Source of the DNA: Streptomyces regalis
Lineage (GTDB): Bacteria > Actinomycetota > Actinomycetes > Streptomycetales > Streptomycetaceae
NCBI RefSeq assembly: GCF_001509475.1
Contig: NZ_LLZG01000067.1
Span: 1 to 15,879 of the forward strand
Direction: 5' to 3'
Length of the DNA: 15,879 bases
In this document: positions 1 through 6,151 of the stretch, one piece after another
Layout of the letters: each line of letters opens with the position of its first letter
How positions within the stretch are numbered: the stretch's first letter is position 1
Translations under genes and position numbers: made by a program
The notes under the pieces: model-generated
Told to the model about the DNA's origin: nothing
Databases searched by the model: none
What the model saw: only the letters and a program-made list of their open reading frames with translations

Positions 1-843
1 CTCCCCCTGCAAACCCCCCGCCGAACCTTCGCTGTCGCCCCCTCCCCTGGCCCACCCGGTGTCGAGCCCCGAGGCGTGGCGCTGCTGCTCCCCGGATTCA
101 CCGGCAGCAAGGAGGACTTCACGCTCATGCACGAGCCGCTCGCGGCGCGCGGCTACCGTACGGTCGCCGTCGACGGTCGCGGACAGCACGAGTCGGACGG
201 TCCAGAGCACGACGAATCCGCTTACGCGCAAGGCGAGTTGGCCCGGGACGTCCTCGCCCAGGCAGCAGCCCTGGGCACCCTCGACACCCCACTCCACCTC
301 TTCGGCCACTCCCTCGGCGGTCAGATCGCCCGCGCGGCCGTCCTCCTCGACCACTCCCCGTTCCGCTCGCTCACCCTCATGGCATCGGGCCCCGCCCAGA
401 TCTCCGACTCCCAGCAGCAGCGCGTGAAACTGCTGCGGGACGCGCTCGCGGTGATGAGCATGGCCGAGACCTGGGAGGCGATCCGCGCCATGGGGCCGCC
501 CGAGGAGGTCGGCGGTCCGGCGCGCGGCATCGGGGGCCAGGAACTGCTGCGCCGCCGTTGGCTCGGCACGAAGCCCGCGCAACTCCTCGCGACGGGCCGT
601 CAGTTGTGCACGGAACCGGACCGCGTCGACGAACTGGCCGCAGCACCGCTCCCGTTCCACGTCCTGTCGGGCGCCAGCGACGACACGTGGCCGGTCCCGG
701 TCCTGGACGACATGGCCGCACGGCTGAACGCCCGCCGGACGATCATCCCCGGCGCCGAGCACTCCCCCAACGCCGACCAGCCCTTGCTCACCGCCCAGGC
801 CGTAGCCGACTTCTGGGACACCGTCGACGGGACCGACGCCTAG
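1..843 (+). CDS. Alpha/beta hydrolase, 5'-truncated by window edge
   Basis: A serine hydrolase of the alpha/beta fold, probably cytoplasmic, acting on an unidentified ester, lactone or amide. The frame is open from base 1 without a stop, and residues encoded before the GTG at 76 (ending PGVEPRG) read like the first strand of the fold, so the true start probably lies outside the window. Counting from the GTG at 76 (255 residues): oxyanion-hole region LLLPGFTGSKED (3-14), nucleophile elbow GHSLGG with Ser79, acid candidate Asp203 in SGASDDTW, and His229 in GAEHS. Helical cap roughly 115-180. No signal peptide is visible in the part present. The gene ends 65 bp from the convergent NYN gene. Fold and triad are clear; substrate cannot be told. 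Confidence 0.9.
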   Translation, partial: LPLQTPRRTFAVAPSPGPPGVEPRGVALLLPGFTGSKEDFTLMHEPLAARGYRTVAVDGRGQHESDGPEHDESAYAQGELARDVLAQAAALGTLDTPLHLFGHSLGGQIARAAVLLDHSPFRSLTLMASGPAQISDSQQQRVKLLRDALAVMSMAETWEAIRAMGPPEEVGGPARGIGGQELLRRRWLGTKPAQLLATGRQLCTEPDRVDELAAAPLPFHVLSGASDDTWPVPVLDDMAARLNARRTIIPGAEHSPNADQPLLTAQAVADFWDTVDGTDA

Positions 844-908
844 TACCGACAGCTGGTACCGACAGCGCTCGACGGCACTGCCACCCGGCACCAGCAGCGC
901 AGCCGCAG
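844..908. other. Short convergent intergenic gap
   Basis: Separates the 3' ends of the hydrolase and the NYN gene. It contains a near-tandem GTACCGACAGC repeat (844-854 and 857-867 approximately) and a weak imperfect dyad CTGGTACC...GGCACCAG (852-859/887-894) that might act as a terminator. No gene fits here. Confidence 0.4.
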
Positions 909-1802
909 CTAGTACTGCGCCTGCAGGTGCTCCCAGAACCCGTCCCGCAGCGCCCTCCGCAGATCCGCCTGCCCGCGCAGCGAGTACTGCAGCAGCCCCT
1001 CCGCCTCCACCAGCAGGTCCTGGTCGACGGACCCGGGCAGATACGGATGCCCGGGCAGCAGTTCCACGAGCGACTCCCGCCCGCGCGCCGCGAGCCACTT
1101 CGCCGCGATCTGCGCGCCGACGAACCGGACGTCCTCCCGCGTCGGCCGGGCCCCCGCAGCCTCGTACGCGGCGGCCGTGCGCCGGGAGACGTACGGCTTG
1201 AAGAAGTCGAGGTCGAAGGTGCGTTGGCTGTCGACCTCCCAGAGCAGCGGCTCGGCCTGGTTGCGGCCTTCCGGCGCCTCGATGCCCCACAGGTGCACCC
1301 GCGCCCCGTATCCCTGCGCCGCCTCGACCGCCGACACCAGGTCCTCGTCCCCGCCGAGCAGTGCCGCATCGCTGATGGCGCGGTGTCTGGCCAGGGACTC
1401 CAGGTCGGTCCTGATCAGTGAATCGACACCCTTCTGCTGGTTGTTGGCGTTGAGGTTGCCCAGCCGCACCTTCACATCGGGAAGTTCGGCGATCGACTGC
1501 TGCTCCGCCGTGTGGATACGGCGCCGCGCACCGTCGTACCAGTAGACCCGCAGCAGCCTGCTGTCCGCGAAGATCGTGCGCGCCCTGTCGATGAGCGCCT
1601 CGATCAGCCCCTCGGCGTCCACGTCGAACGCCCGGCGGTCCTCCGTCCCGGCGACCAGCCGCCCCGCGGCCGCGTACAGGTACCCCGCGTCGACGAAGAT
1701 CGCGTGGGTCGAGGGCGTCTTCGCCACCTCGGCGAGCATGCGTTGCAGCAGCTCGTTGGTGTGGTCGATGCGGGCGGCGAGCGCCGCGAGGTCGTCGTTC
1801 AT
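909..1802 (-). CDS. NYN (PIN-like) domain protein, putative ribonuclease
   Basis: Predicted metal-dependent nuclease of the NYN family (PIN-like fold, including LabA/DUF88 proteins), probably cytoplasmic and acting on RNA. 297 residues. An N-terminal helix of about 28 residues (rich in Leu/Ala, possible coiled coil) precedes the domain: IFVDAGYLY (35-43, Asp38), RVYWYDGA (85-92, Asp90), KGVDSLIRTDL (124-134, Asp127, Asp133) and LLGGDEDLVSAVEAAQGYG (148-166, Asp152, Asp154), then a VHLWGIE strand (169-175). These acidic residues match the metal-binding set expected of NYN nucleases. The C-terminal ~90 residues (200-297) are helical and unassigned, perhaps a substrate or partner module. The ATG at 1802 has a G-run (GGGGGG) two bases upstream as a weak ribosome site. 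It is divergent from the small gene at 2010, sharing a 207-bp intergenic region. Confidence 0.85.
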   Translation of the reverse strand: MNDDLAALAARIDHTNELLQRMLAEVAKTPSTHAIFVDAGYLYAAAGRLVAGTEDRRAFDVDAEGLIEALIDRARTIFADSRLLRVYWYDGARRRIHTAEQQSIAELPDVKVRLGNLNANNQQKGVDSLIRTDLESLARHRAISDAALLGGDEDLVSAVEAAQGYGARVHLWGIEAPEGRNQAEPLLWEVDSQRTFDLDFFKPYVSRRTAAAYEAAGARPTREDVRFVGAQIAAKWLAARGRESLVELLPGHPYLPGSVDQDLLVEAEGLLQYSLRGQADLRRALRDGFWEHLQAQY

Positions 1803-1859
1803 CGCCCCCCATTGTCCCGGCGGTCACGCTGCGAACACAACCGGTCCCGGTCGGTCCCG

Positions 1860-2009
1860 CCTTGATCCCTCGACAACCGCTTACCGGTCAGTAGTTAGGT
1901 GTTCGAAAAATTTCCTTAGCGTAGGGAATGTTTGTAACACGCAGCCCGTTGCATACGTGTGTAACCAAGTAGTTCTCCTCAGGAGGATGACCAGACGAAG
2001 GGAGAAGCC
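1860..2009 (+). promoter_or_regulatory. AT-rich promoter and 5' UTR of the 50-residue gene
   Basis: A clearly AT-richer stretch (about 1890-1975) than its surroundings. It contains several weak sigma70-like hexamers (for example TCGACA at 1870 with TAGTTA at 1892, and TTGTAA at 1932 with TACGTG at 1954); I cannot choose between them. TGTAAC occurs twice in direct orientation (1933-1938 and 1960-1965), and ACACG...CGTGT forms a short dyad (1937-1960). A full AGGAGG lies at 1981-1986 inside a CTCCT-C-AGGAG near-palindrome, too far upstream (23 nt) to serve the ATG at 2010, which has its own GGAG at 2001-2004. Confidence 0.45.
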
Positions 2010-2162
2010 ATGCGCTTCGAAATCATGCGACTCGACGAGGTCGACGGCACGCCCGTGGACAGCACCGTCGTAGACGCCGCCTCCGTCAACCGGATCGTTC
2101 AGCAGGCCGCCGCAATCGGGCAGCGGCTGTGGATCCGACCGGCCGAGACCACGGCCTCATAA
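2010..2162 (+). CDS. Small 50-residue conserved-looking protein
   Basis: Encodes a 50-residue soluble, acidic-to-neutral protein, beginning MRFEIMRLDEVDGT and ending RLWIRPAETTAS. The ATG at 2010 follows GGGAGAAGCC, giving a good ribosome site with normal spacing. Third-position GC is high, the gene has its own AT-rich upstream region and a perfect hairpin 26 bp after the stop, all arguing for a real monocistronic gene. The sequence suggests an N-terminal beta strand (RFEIMRL), a helix (ASVNRIVQQAAAIGQ) and a final strand (RLWIRP), a compact beta-alpha-beta layout. No cysteine, membrane segment or catalytic motif is present. I believe near-identical 50-residue proteins occur in many Streptomyces, but I know of no function. 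Confidence 0.75.
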   Translation: MRFEIMRLDEVDGTPVDSTVVDAASVNRIVQQAAAIGQRLWIRPAETTAS

Positions 2163-2187
2163 CAGACGCGGACCACCACAGAAGCTT

Positions 2188-2225
2188 CGAAGCCCCCGTA
2201 CGGCACAGGCCGTACGGGGGCTTCG
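2188..2225. terminator. Perfect 17-bp hairpin, bidirectional terminator
   Basis: Arms 2188-2204 (CGAAGCCCCCGTACGGC) and 2209-2225 are exact reverse complements around the loop ACAG. It lies between the stop of the 50-residue gene (+) and the stop of marC (-), so it can end transcription from both sides. There is no U-tract, as is usual for actinobacterial hairpin terminators. Confidence 0.85.
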
Positions 2226-2239
2226 CGCATACGTCAGCC

Positions 2240-2269
2240 TCAAGGACTCAAGGACTCAAGGGCTCAAGC
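2240..2269. repeat. 8-bp tandem repeat across the marC stop codon
   Basis: TCAAGGAC (2240-2247), TCAAGGAC (2248-2255), TCAAGGGC (2256-2263) and a partial TCAAGC (2264-2269). Read on the minus strand each unit carries TGA. The TGA at 2264-2266 is the marC stop, and the 8-nt period puts the following TGAs in the two other frames. Confidence 0.8.
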
Positions 2270-2869
2270 GCCCTGGATCACCTGCGTCACGCCGTTGATG
2301 ATCTGCTGCACCGCGATCGCCGACAGCATCATGCCCGCGAGCCGCGTCACCAGGACCACGCCGCCGTCCTTGATGACCCGGATGATCAGCAGCGAGTACC
2401 GCATCACGAGCCACAGCACGACATGGATGGCGAGGATCGCCGTCCACACCGACACCTGCATGCCGACGCCGTCGGCCTTCTGCACGGCGAGGATGACCGA
2501 CACGATCGCACCCGGCCCGGCCAGCAGCGGCATGCCCAGCGGTACGAGGGCGACGTTGACGTCCTTGGTCTGCTTCGGCTCGTCGGTCTTGCCGGTGAGC
2601 AGGTCGAGCGCGATCAGCAGGAGCAGCAGCCCGCCCGCGATCATCAGCGCGGGAACGGAGACGTGCAGGTAGTTGAGGATCTGGTGGCCGAGGAGCCCGA
2701 AGACCGTGATCACACCGCCCGCCACACAGACGGCCTGGAAGGCCATCCGCTTCTGCACCTTGGCCGGACGGCCGGCGGTGAGCGCGAGGAAGATCGGGGT
2801 GATCCCGGGGGGATCCATGATGACGAAGAGGGTCAGGAAGAGGGAGCCGAAGACGGCGAGGTCGAACAT
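2264..2869 (-). CDS. MarC family (UPF0056) integral membrane protein
   Basis: A 201-residue protein of the MarC/YchE family, inner-membrane proteins with six predicted helices and no firmly established function; the old link to multiple antibiotic resistance in E. coli was not upheld. Family signatures are DPPGITPIF after the first helix (19-27) and VPLGMPLLAGPG (109-120). Hydrophobic segments are roughly 5-17, 43-63, 72-92, 118-130, 141-164 and 170-195. Length fits the family. The ATG at 2869 has only a weak ribosome site (AAGG about 11 nt upstream). It is downstream of the PHP gene in the same direction but separated by 189 bp with a palindromic repeat, so it may or may not be co-transcribed. 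It ends inside an 8-bp tandem repeat. Confidence 0.9.
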   Translation of the reverse strand: MFDLAVFGSLFLTLFVIMDPPGITPIFLALTAGRPAKVQKRMAFQAVCVAGGVITVFGLLGHQILNYLHVSVPALMIAGGLLLLLIALDLLTGKTDEPKQTKDVNVALVPLGMPLLAGPGAIVSVILAVQKADGVGMQVSVWTAILAIHVVLWLVMRYSLLIIRVIKDGGVVLVTRLAGMMLSAIAVQQIINGVTQVIQGA

Positions 2870-2940
2870 GGGTGACAGGCCTTGCGGTGAGTGAACGCGC
2901 GGTGAGCAGGCAGCACCGGACTACAGCCGCTGTGCCGCTA

Positions 2941-3030
2941 CCGCTGGGGGCAGTGTTCCGCTGGGGGTCCCCCAGGCCCTTAAGGCACTGGGGGAGGAAC
3001 GGGTGGGCACAGCCGACAGCGCCGGGTGCC
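2941..3030. repeat. Palindromic intergenic element (Streptomyces repeat-like)
   Basis: CTGGGGG-T-CCCCCAG (2961-2975) and an overlapping TCCCCCAG-GCC-CTTAA-GGC-A-CTGGGGGA (2968-2995) form mutually exclusive hairpins, followed by GGCAC...GTGCC (3006-3010/3026-3030). The G5/C5 blocks plus the adjoining GGGTGGGCAC resemble a palindromic element I recall in many Streptomyces intergenic regions. It lies between the PHP stop and the marC start and could terminate or attenuate transcription of marC. Confidence 0.6.
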
Positions 3031-3058
3031 TCAAATACGGACGTGGAGTGCGACCGGC

Positions 3059-3916
3059 CTAGACCCCGCCGGCCCCCGGGACGGGAAACGCTCCGGTCGC
3101 CCGGCGCGTGATCTCGCCGTACACCTCGGGATCCGTCGTGTACTCGCCGAGCACGCACGTCTTGCGGCTGCCGTGGTAGTCGCTGGACCCGGTCGTCAGC
3201 AGCCCGAGCTCCTTGGCGAGCCCGCGCAGCCGTGCGCGCGTGTCGGGATCGTGGTCCATGTGGTCGACCTCGATGCCGTCGAGCCCGGCCGCGGCCAGGT
3301 CGGCGATCGCGGACTCCGGCACCGTACGGCCCCGCTTGCTCGCGGCCGGATGCGCGAAGACGGCGACGCCGCCCGCGGCCTTGATCAGCCGGATCGCCTC
3401 GAACGGGTCGGTCTCGTGCTTCTCCACGAAGGCCCGGCCACCGTCGGCCAGCCAGTCCTGGGTGAAGGCGTCGCCCACGGTCGGTACGACACCGAGCTCG
3501 ACCAGCGCGGTGGCGACGTGCGGCCGGCCGACCGAGCCGTCACCGGCGATCCGCAGCACCTGCTCCCAGGTGACGGGCACGCCCAGCTCGTTGAGCTTGG
3601 CGACCATGCCCTGGGCCCGGGGCACCCGGTCGTCACGCACCAGCTCCCGCTCGGCGAGCAGCGCCGGCTCCTCCGGGTCGAAGAGATAGGCCAGCATGTG
3701 CATGCTGATGCCGTCGATACGACAGGACAGCTCGGCGCCGGTGACGAGGGTGAGGCCTGGCGGCAGCGCGGCGATCGCCTCGGCGTGCCCGCGAGTGGTG
3801 TCGTGATCGGTGAGCGCCACGACGTCCAGTCCGGCCGCGACGGCATGACGCACGAGCTCGGCCGGGGTGTCCGTGCCGTCGGAAGCGGTGGAGTGGGTGT
3901 GCAGATCGATGCGCAC
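3059..3916 (-). CDS. PHP-domain metal-dependent phosphoesterase
   Basis: A stand-alone PHP-domain hydrolase (285 residues), probably cytoplasmic, related to the YciV/TrpH group whose studied members are 5'-3' exoribonucleases or nucleoside 3',5'-bisphosphate phosphatases. Metal-site motifs are all present: HTHS (His6, His8), SDGT (Asp13), LTDHDT (Asp37, His38), GAELS (Glu62), RPHVA (His133), FAHPA (His189) and SSDYHG (Asp246, His248). The insertion around 75-160 is also typical of the YciV type. I chose the GTG at 3916 because GGAG lies 8 nt upstream and the protein then begins MRIDLHTHS, as in relatives; an in-frame GTG at 3943 would place that GGAG inside the gene. Upstream on the same strand is the DUF6758-like gene. 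Exact substrate is not decidable from sequence. Confidence 0.9.
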   Translation of the reverse strand: MRIDLHTHSTASDGTDTPAELVRHAVAAGLDVVALTDHDTTRGHAEAIAALPPGLTLVTGAELSCRIDGISMHMLAYLFDPEEPALLAERELVRDDRVPRAQGMVAKLNELGVPVTWEQVLRIAGDGSVGRPHVATALVELGVVPTVGDAFTQDWLADGGRAFVEKHETDPFEAIRLIKAAGGVAVFAHPAASKRGRTVPESAIADLAAAGLDGIEVDHMDHDPDTRARLRGLAKELGLLTTGSSDYHGSRKTCVLGEYTTDPEVYGEITRRATGAFPVPGAGGV

Positions 3917-4004
3917 GACACGAACTCCAGTCAATGAGGGCACGGAAGAGGACGCTCAAGGATAACCAGATTTTCAACGCCCCCTGTCACACCCGCACAG
4001 CCAA

Positions 4005-4131
4005 GCGCCCCTTACATCGAGACACCCAGGGGGCGCGGGGCTGTATCGATGTGCGGCTCCGCCGCGTGGGCGCGAGCTACCCACGACTACCCGCACTCGC
4101 CCCTCAACAGCGCACCCCACCTCGGCAGGCG
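4005..4131. repeat. Repeat-like non-coding element with hairpin
   Basis: GCGCCCC (4005-4011) pairs with GGGGCGC (4030-4036) across an 18-nt loop, followed by GGGGCTGTATCGATGTGCGG, the GGCTCCGCCGCG block and a C-rich tail to about 4131. This arrangement (GGGGCGCGGGGCTGT..., then GTGCGGCTCCGCCGCG) matches by eye a sequence I recall recurring between Streptomyces genes. No reading frame looks coding. It immediately follows the DUF6758-like stop and can act as its terminator. Confidence 0.6.
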
Positions 4132-4773
4132 CTACGGCTCGAGCAAGCGCGGCGACAGCGCCCCGCAGGGCACCAGATCCAGCTCCGCCCCCGCGTCCCG
4201 CAGGTCCGTCAGCACCAGCTCGTCGTACATCAACAACCCCGACTGCTCCGGCCACATGACCGCCCACAGCCACATCCCGAGCGCCTCCCCCGCGAAGACG
4301 GCGCGGTCGTCCGGGGTGCGGAAGACATGCCACAGCGGAGTCGGGCGTCCGGCGGCGACGACCTTGGCCTGGGGTGGCTTCTCGACGTTCATGTACGGCC
4401 CCGGATCCGGTCCGTCGATGCCCGCGTAGCGCGCGCCGAGGCCGACGCCGAGCTCCTCGGCGACCAGGATCAGCTCGCCCATGCCGCCTAGCGGTCCGGG
4501 TCCGGAGCAGGCCACGGCGGTCGCGCGGCCGCCACTGCGGTCATCGCCCGCACTGGCCACACCCGTGAACAGCCACCCGATCGGCAGCGGCCACGGCATC
4601 CACACCGGCACCTGCGTGCGGTGCACGACGACGCCGAGGGCCTCGACGCTGGGCGGGATCACGGGCTGCACCGGATGCACGGTGCCGTGCACATCGCACT
4701 GCCAGGTGTCGGCGAAGAGTCCGGGAGCCCTGACCCGGCCACCACACTTCGGGCAACTGGGTTCGCCCCTCAT
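4132..4773 (-). CDS. DUF6758-like zinc-ribbon protein
   Basis: A 213-residue soluble protein of unknown function. The N-terminus has CPKCGG (Cys7, Cys10) followed by WQCDVHG (Cys26, His29), a likely single-zinc ribbon. The rest is rich in Trp, Pro and Gly (VWMPWPLPIGWLF at 57-69, EALGMWLWAVMWPEQ around 163-177), ending in a predicted strand-helix LLMYDELVLTDLRD. I recognise it as the actinobacterial family labelled DUF6758, often found beside the PHP gene; older annotations call it a phosphotransacetylase, which I see no motif to support. The ATG at 4773 has no good ribosome site. It is divergent from the MFS gene, with 125 bp between starts. The name is moderately sure; the gene itself is secure. 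Confidence 0.8.
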   Translation of the reverse strand: MRGEPSCPKCGGRVRAPGLFADTWQCDVHGTVHPVQPVIPPSVEALGVVVHRTQVPVWMPWPLPIGWLFTGVASAGDDRSGGRATAVACSGPGPLGGMGELILVAEELGVGLGARYAGIDGPDPGPYMNVEKPPQAKVVAAGRPTPLWHVFRTPDDRAVFAGEALGMWLWAVMWPEQSGLLMYDELVLTDLRDAGAELDLVPCGALSPRLLEP

Positions 4774-4862
4774 AGGGCCCCACGGTCCTACCCCTTCCGC
4801 GTCACGTCAAGGACGATCACCCGTCCGGGCGGAACCCGCTCGCCGAAGCGGCCGGATGCCCT

Positions 4863-4898
4863 TTGCATTATTTAGCCCGCCTAACATAATATATGTAT
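4863..4898 (+). promoter_or_regulatory. Leaderless MFS promoter with embedded dyad
   Basis: TTGCAT (4863-4868) and CATAAT (4885-4890) are separated by 16 bp, in one of the most AT-rich spots of the window. The distance from the -10 box puts the transcription start at about 4897-4899, the A of the preferred ATG, and no ribosome site exists. An imperfect dyad TTAT-TTAG-CCCGC-CTAA-C-ATAA (4868-4889) fills the spacer and -10, and ACATA-ATA-TATGT (4884-4896) overlaps the start. Both are operator candidates; the regulator is unknown. Confidence 0.65.
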
Positions 4899-6110
4899 AT
4901 GCCATCTACTTCTCTGCTGCGTCAGCCGAAGGCCGTGTGGGCGACCGCCGGCGCGTCCGTCGTCGCCTTCATGGGCATCGGACTCGTCGACCCGATCCTG
5001 CCGTCCATCGCGAGCGGCCTGAACGCCACGGCCGGTCAGGTCTCCCTGCTCTTCACCTCGTACTTCCTCATCACCGCCGTGGCGATGCTGGTCACCGGCT
5101 TCGTCTCCAGCCGGATCGGCGGCCGCAGGACCCTGCTGCTCGGCCTGGCCTTCGTGGTCGTCTTCGCCGGGCTCGCGGGGACCTCGGGATCGGTCGGCGA
5201 GCTGGTCGGATTCCGGGCGGGCTGGGGGCTCGGCAACGCGCTCTTCGTCTCCACGGCCCTCGCGGTCATCGTCGGCGCGGCGGCCGGCGGCAGCGCGGCG
5301 GCGATCCTGCTGTACGAGTCCGCCCTCGGGCTCGGCATGGCGTGCGGGCCGCTGCTGGGCGCGCTGCTCGGCGACGCCAGCTGGCGCTACCCGTTCTTCG
5401 GCACGGCCTTCCTGATGGCGGTCGGCTTCCTGTGCATCGCGGTGTTCCTGAAGGAGCAGCCGAAGCCGGCCCGCAAGACCTCGCTGCTGGACCCGCTCAA
5501 GGCGCTCGGTCACGGCGGCCTCGCGTCCGCGGCGATCTCGGCGTTCTTCTACAACTACACGTTCTTCACCGTGCTGGCCTTCACGCCGTTCGTGCTGGAC
5601 ATGAGCCCGTACCGGTCGGGTGCGGTGTTCTTCGCCTGGGGTGTACTGCTCGCCGTGTTCTCGGTGATCGTGGCGCCGCGCATACAGGAGCGGTTCGGTT
5701 CGCTGAAGGTGCTCGGCGGCTCGCTGGTGCTGCTCGCCGTGGACGTGCTGGTCCTCGGCTACGGCGACCACACCACCGCGGTCGTCTGCACGATCCTGTC
5801 CGGCGCGTTCATCGGCGTGAACAACACCGTCTACACGGAGCTGGCCCTCGGCGTCTCCGACGCGCCTCGCCCCGTGGCGAGCGCCGGCTACAACTTCGTG
5901 CGGTGGTTCGCGGCGGCGGCAGCGCCCTATTTCGCGCCGAGGATCGAGGAGTGGACCGGCAGCATCCACATCCCGTTCGTGGTGGCGGCGGTCACGGCTG
6001 TCGCGGGCGCGCTCGTGGTCGTCGTACGGCGCGGGGCGCTCGCGCGCGATGCCGAGGAACTGGAAACGAAGCACGCGGTCGAGGACAGCGTCACCGTGTT
6101 CGCCAACTGA
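4899..6110 (+). CDS. Major facilitator superfamily transporter
   Basis: A 12-helix MFS permease of 403 residues, most like drug/metabolite:H+ exporters, located in the cell membrane. TM1 carries GIGLVDPILPSI (26-37). The loop between helices 2 and 3 has a degenerate motif A, GFVSSRIGGRR (67-77), in which the usual Asp is Ser71 and the usual first Arg of GRR is Gly75. Helix 4 region has FRAGWGLGNALF (105-116) and helix 5 has ESALGLGMACGPLLGALLG, a motif C-like glycine/proline-rich segment typical of exporters. A charged central loop (KEQPKPARKTS) separates the two halves. An in-frame ATG at 4893 is possible, but 4899 fits a leaderless transcript better. Substrate is unknown. It ends 41 bp from the convergent SUFU gene. 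Confidence 0.92.
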   Translation: MPSTSLLRQPKAVWATAGASVVAFMGIGLVDPILPSIASGLNATAGQVSLLFTSYFLITAVAMLVTGFVSSRIGGRRTLLLGLAFVVVFAGLAGTSGSVGELVGFRAGWGLGNALFVSTALAVIVGAAAGGSAAAILLYESALGLGMACGPLLGALLGDASWRYPFFGTAFLMAVGFLCIAVFLKEQPKPARKTSLLDPLKALGHGGLASAAISAFFYNYTFFTVLAFTPFVLDMSPYRSGAVFFAWGVLLAVFSVIVAPRIQERFGSLKVLGGSLVLLAVDVLVLGYGDHTTAVVCTILSGAFIGVNNTVYTELALGVSDAPRPVASAGYNFVRWFAAAAAPYFAPRIEEWTGSIHIPFVVAAVTAVAGALVVVVRRGALARDAEELETKHAVEDSVTVFAN

Positions 6111-6121
6111 CGCTTTTCAGC

Positions 6122-6144
6122 CACCGGTTGGTGAGGTTGCTCAC
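6122..6144. terminator. Short hairpin between convergent genes
   Basis: GTGAG-GTTG-CTCAC (6131-6144) and the overlapping alternative CACC-GGTT-GGTG (6122-6133) lie in the 41-bp gap between the MFS and SUFU stops. They are a modest candidate for a shared terminator; stems are only 4-5 bp. Confidence 0.4.
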
Positions 6145-6151
6145 GCCACGG

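Noticed and set aside
1986..2073. Alternative start at 1986 directly after AGGAGG
   Set aside because: There is no spacing between the ribosome site and ATG. The frame differs from the 50-residue protein and encodes a short basic, non-conserved-looking peptide.
3917..3943. Longer N-terminus of the PHP protein from the GTG at 3943
   Set aside because: It places the GGAG ribosome site inside the gene and adds residues before the usual MRIDLHTHS start.
4868..4889. Possible iron box (DtxR/DmdR site) at the MFS promoter
   Set aside because: TTAG and CTAA are present, but their 5-bp spacing does not fit the 19-bp TTAGGTTAG-type consensus. Kept only as an unassigned dyad.
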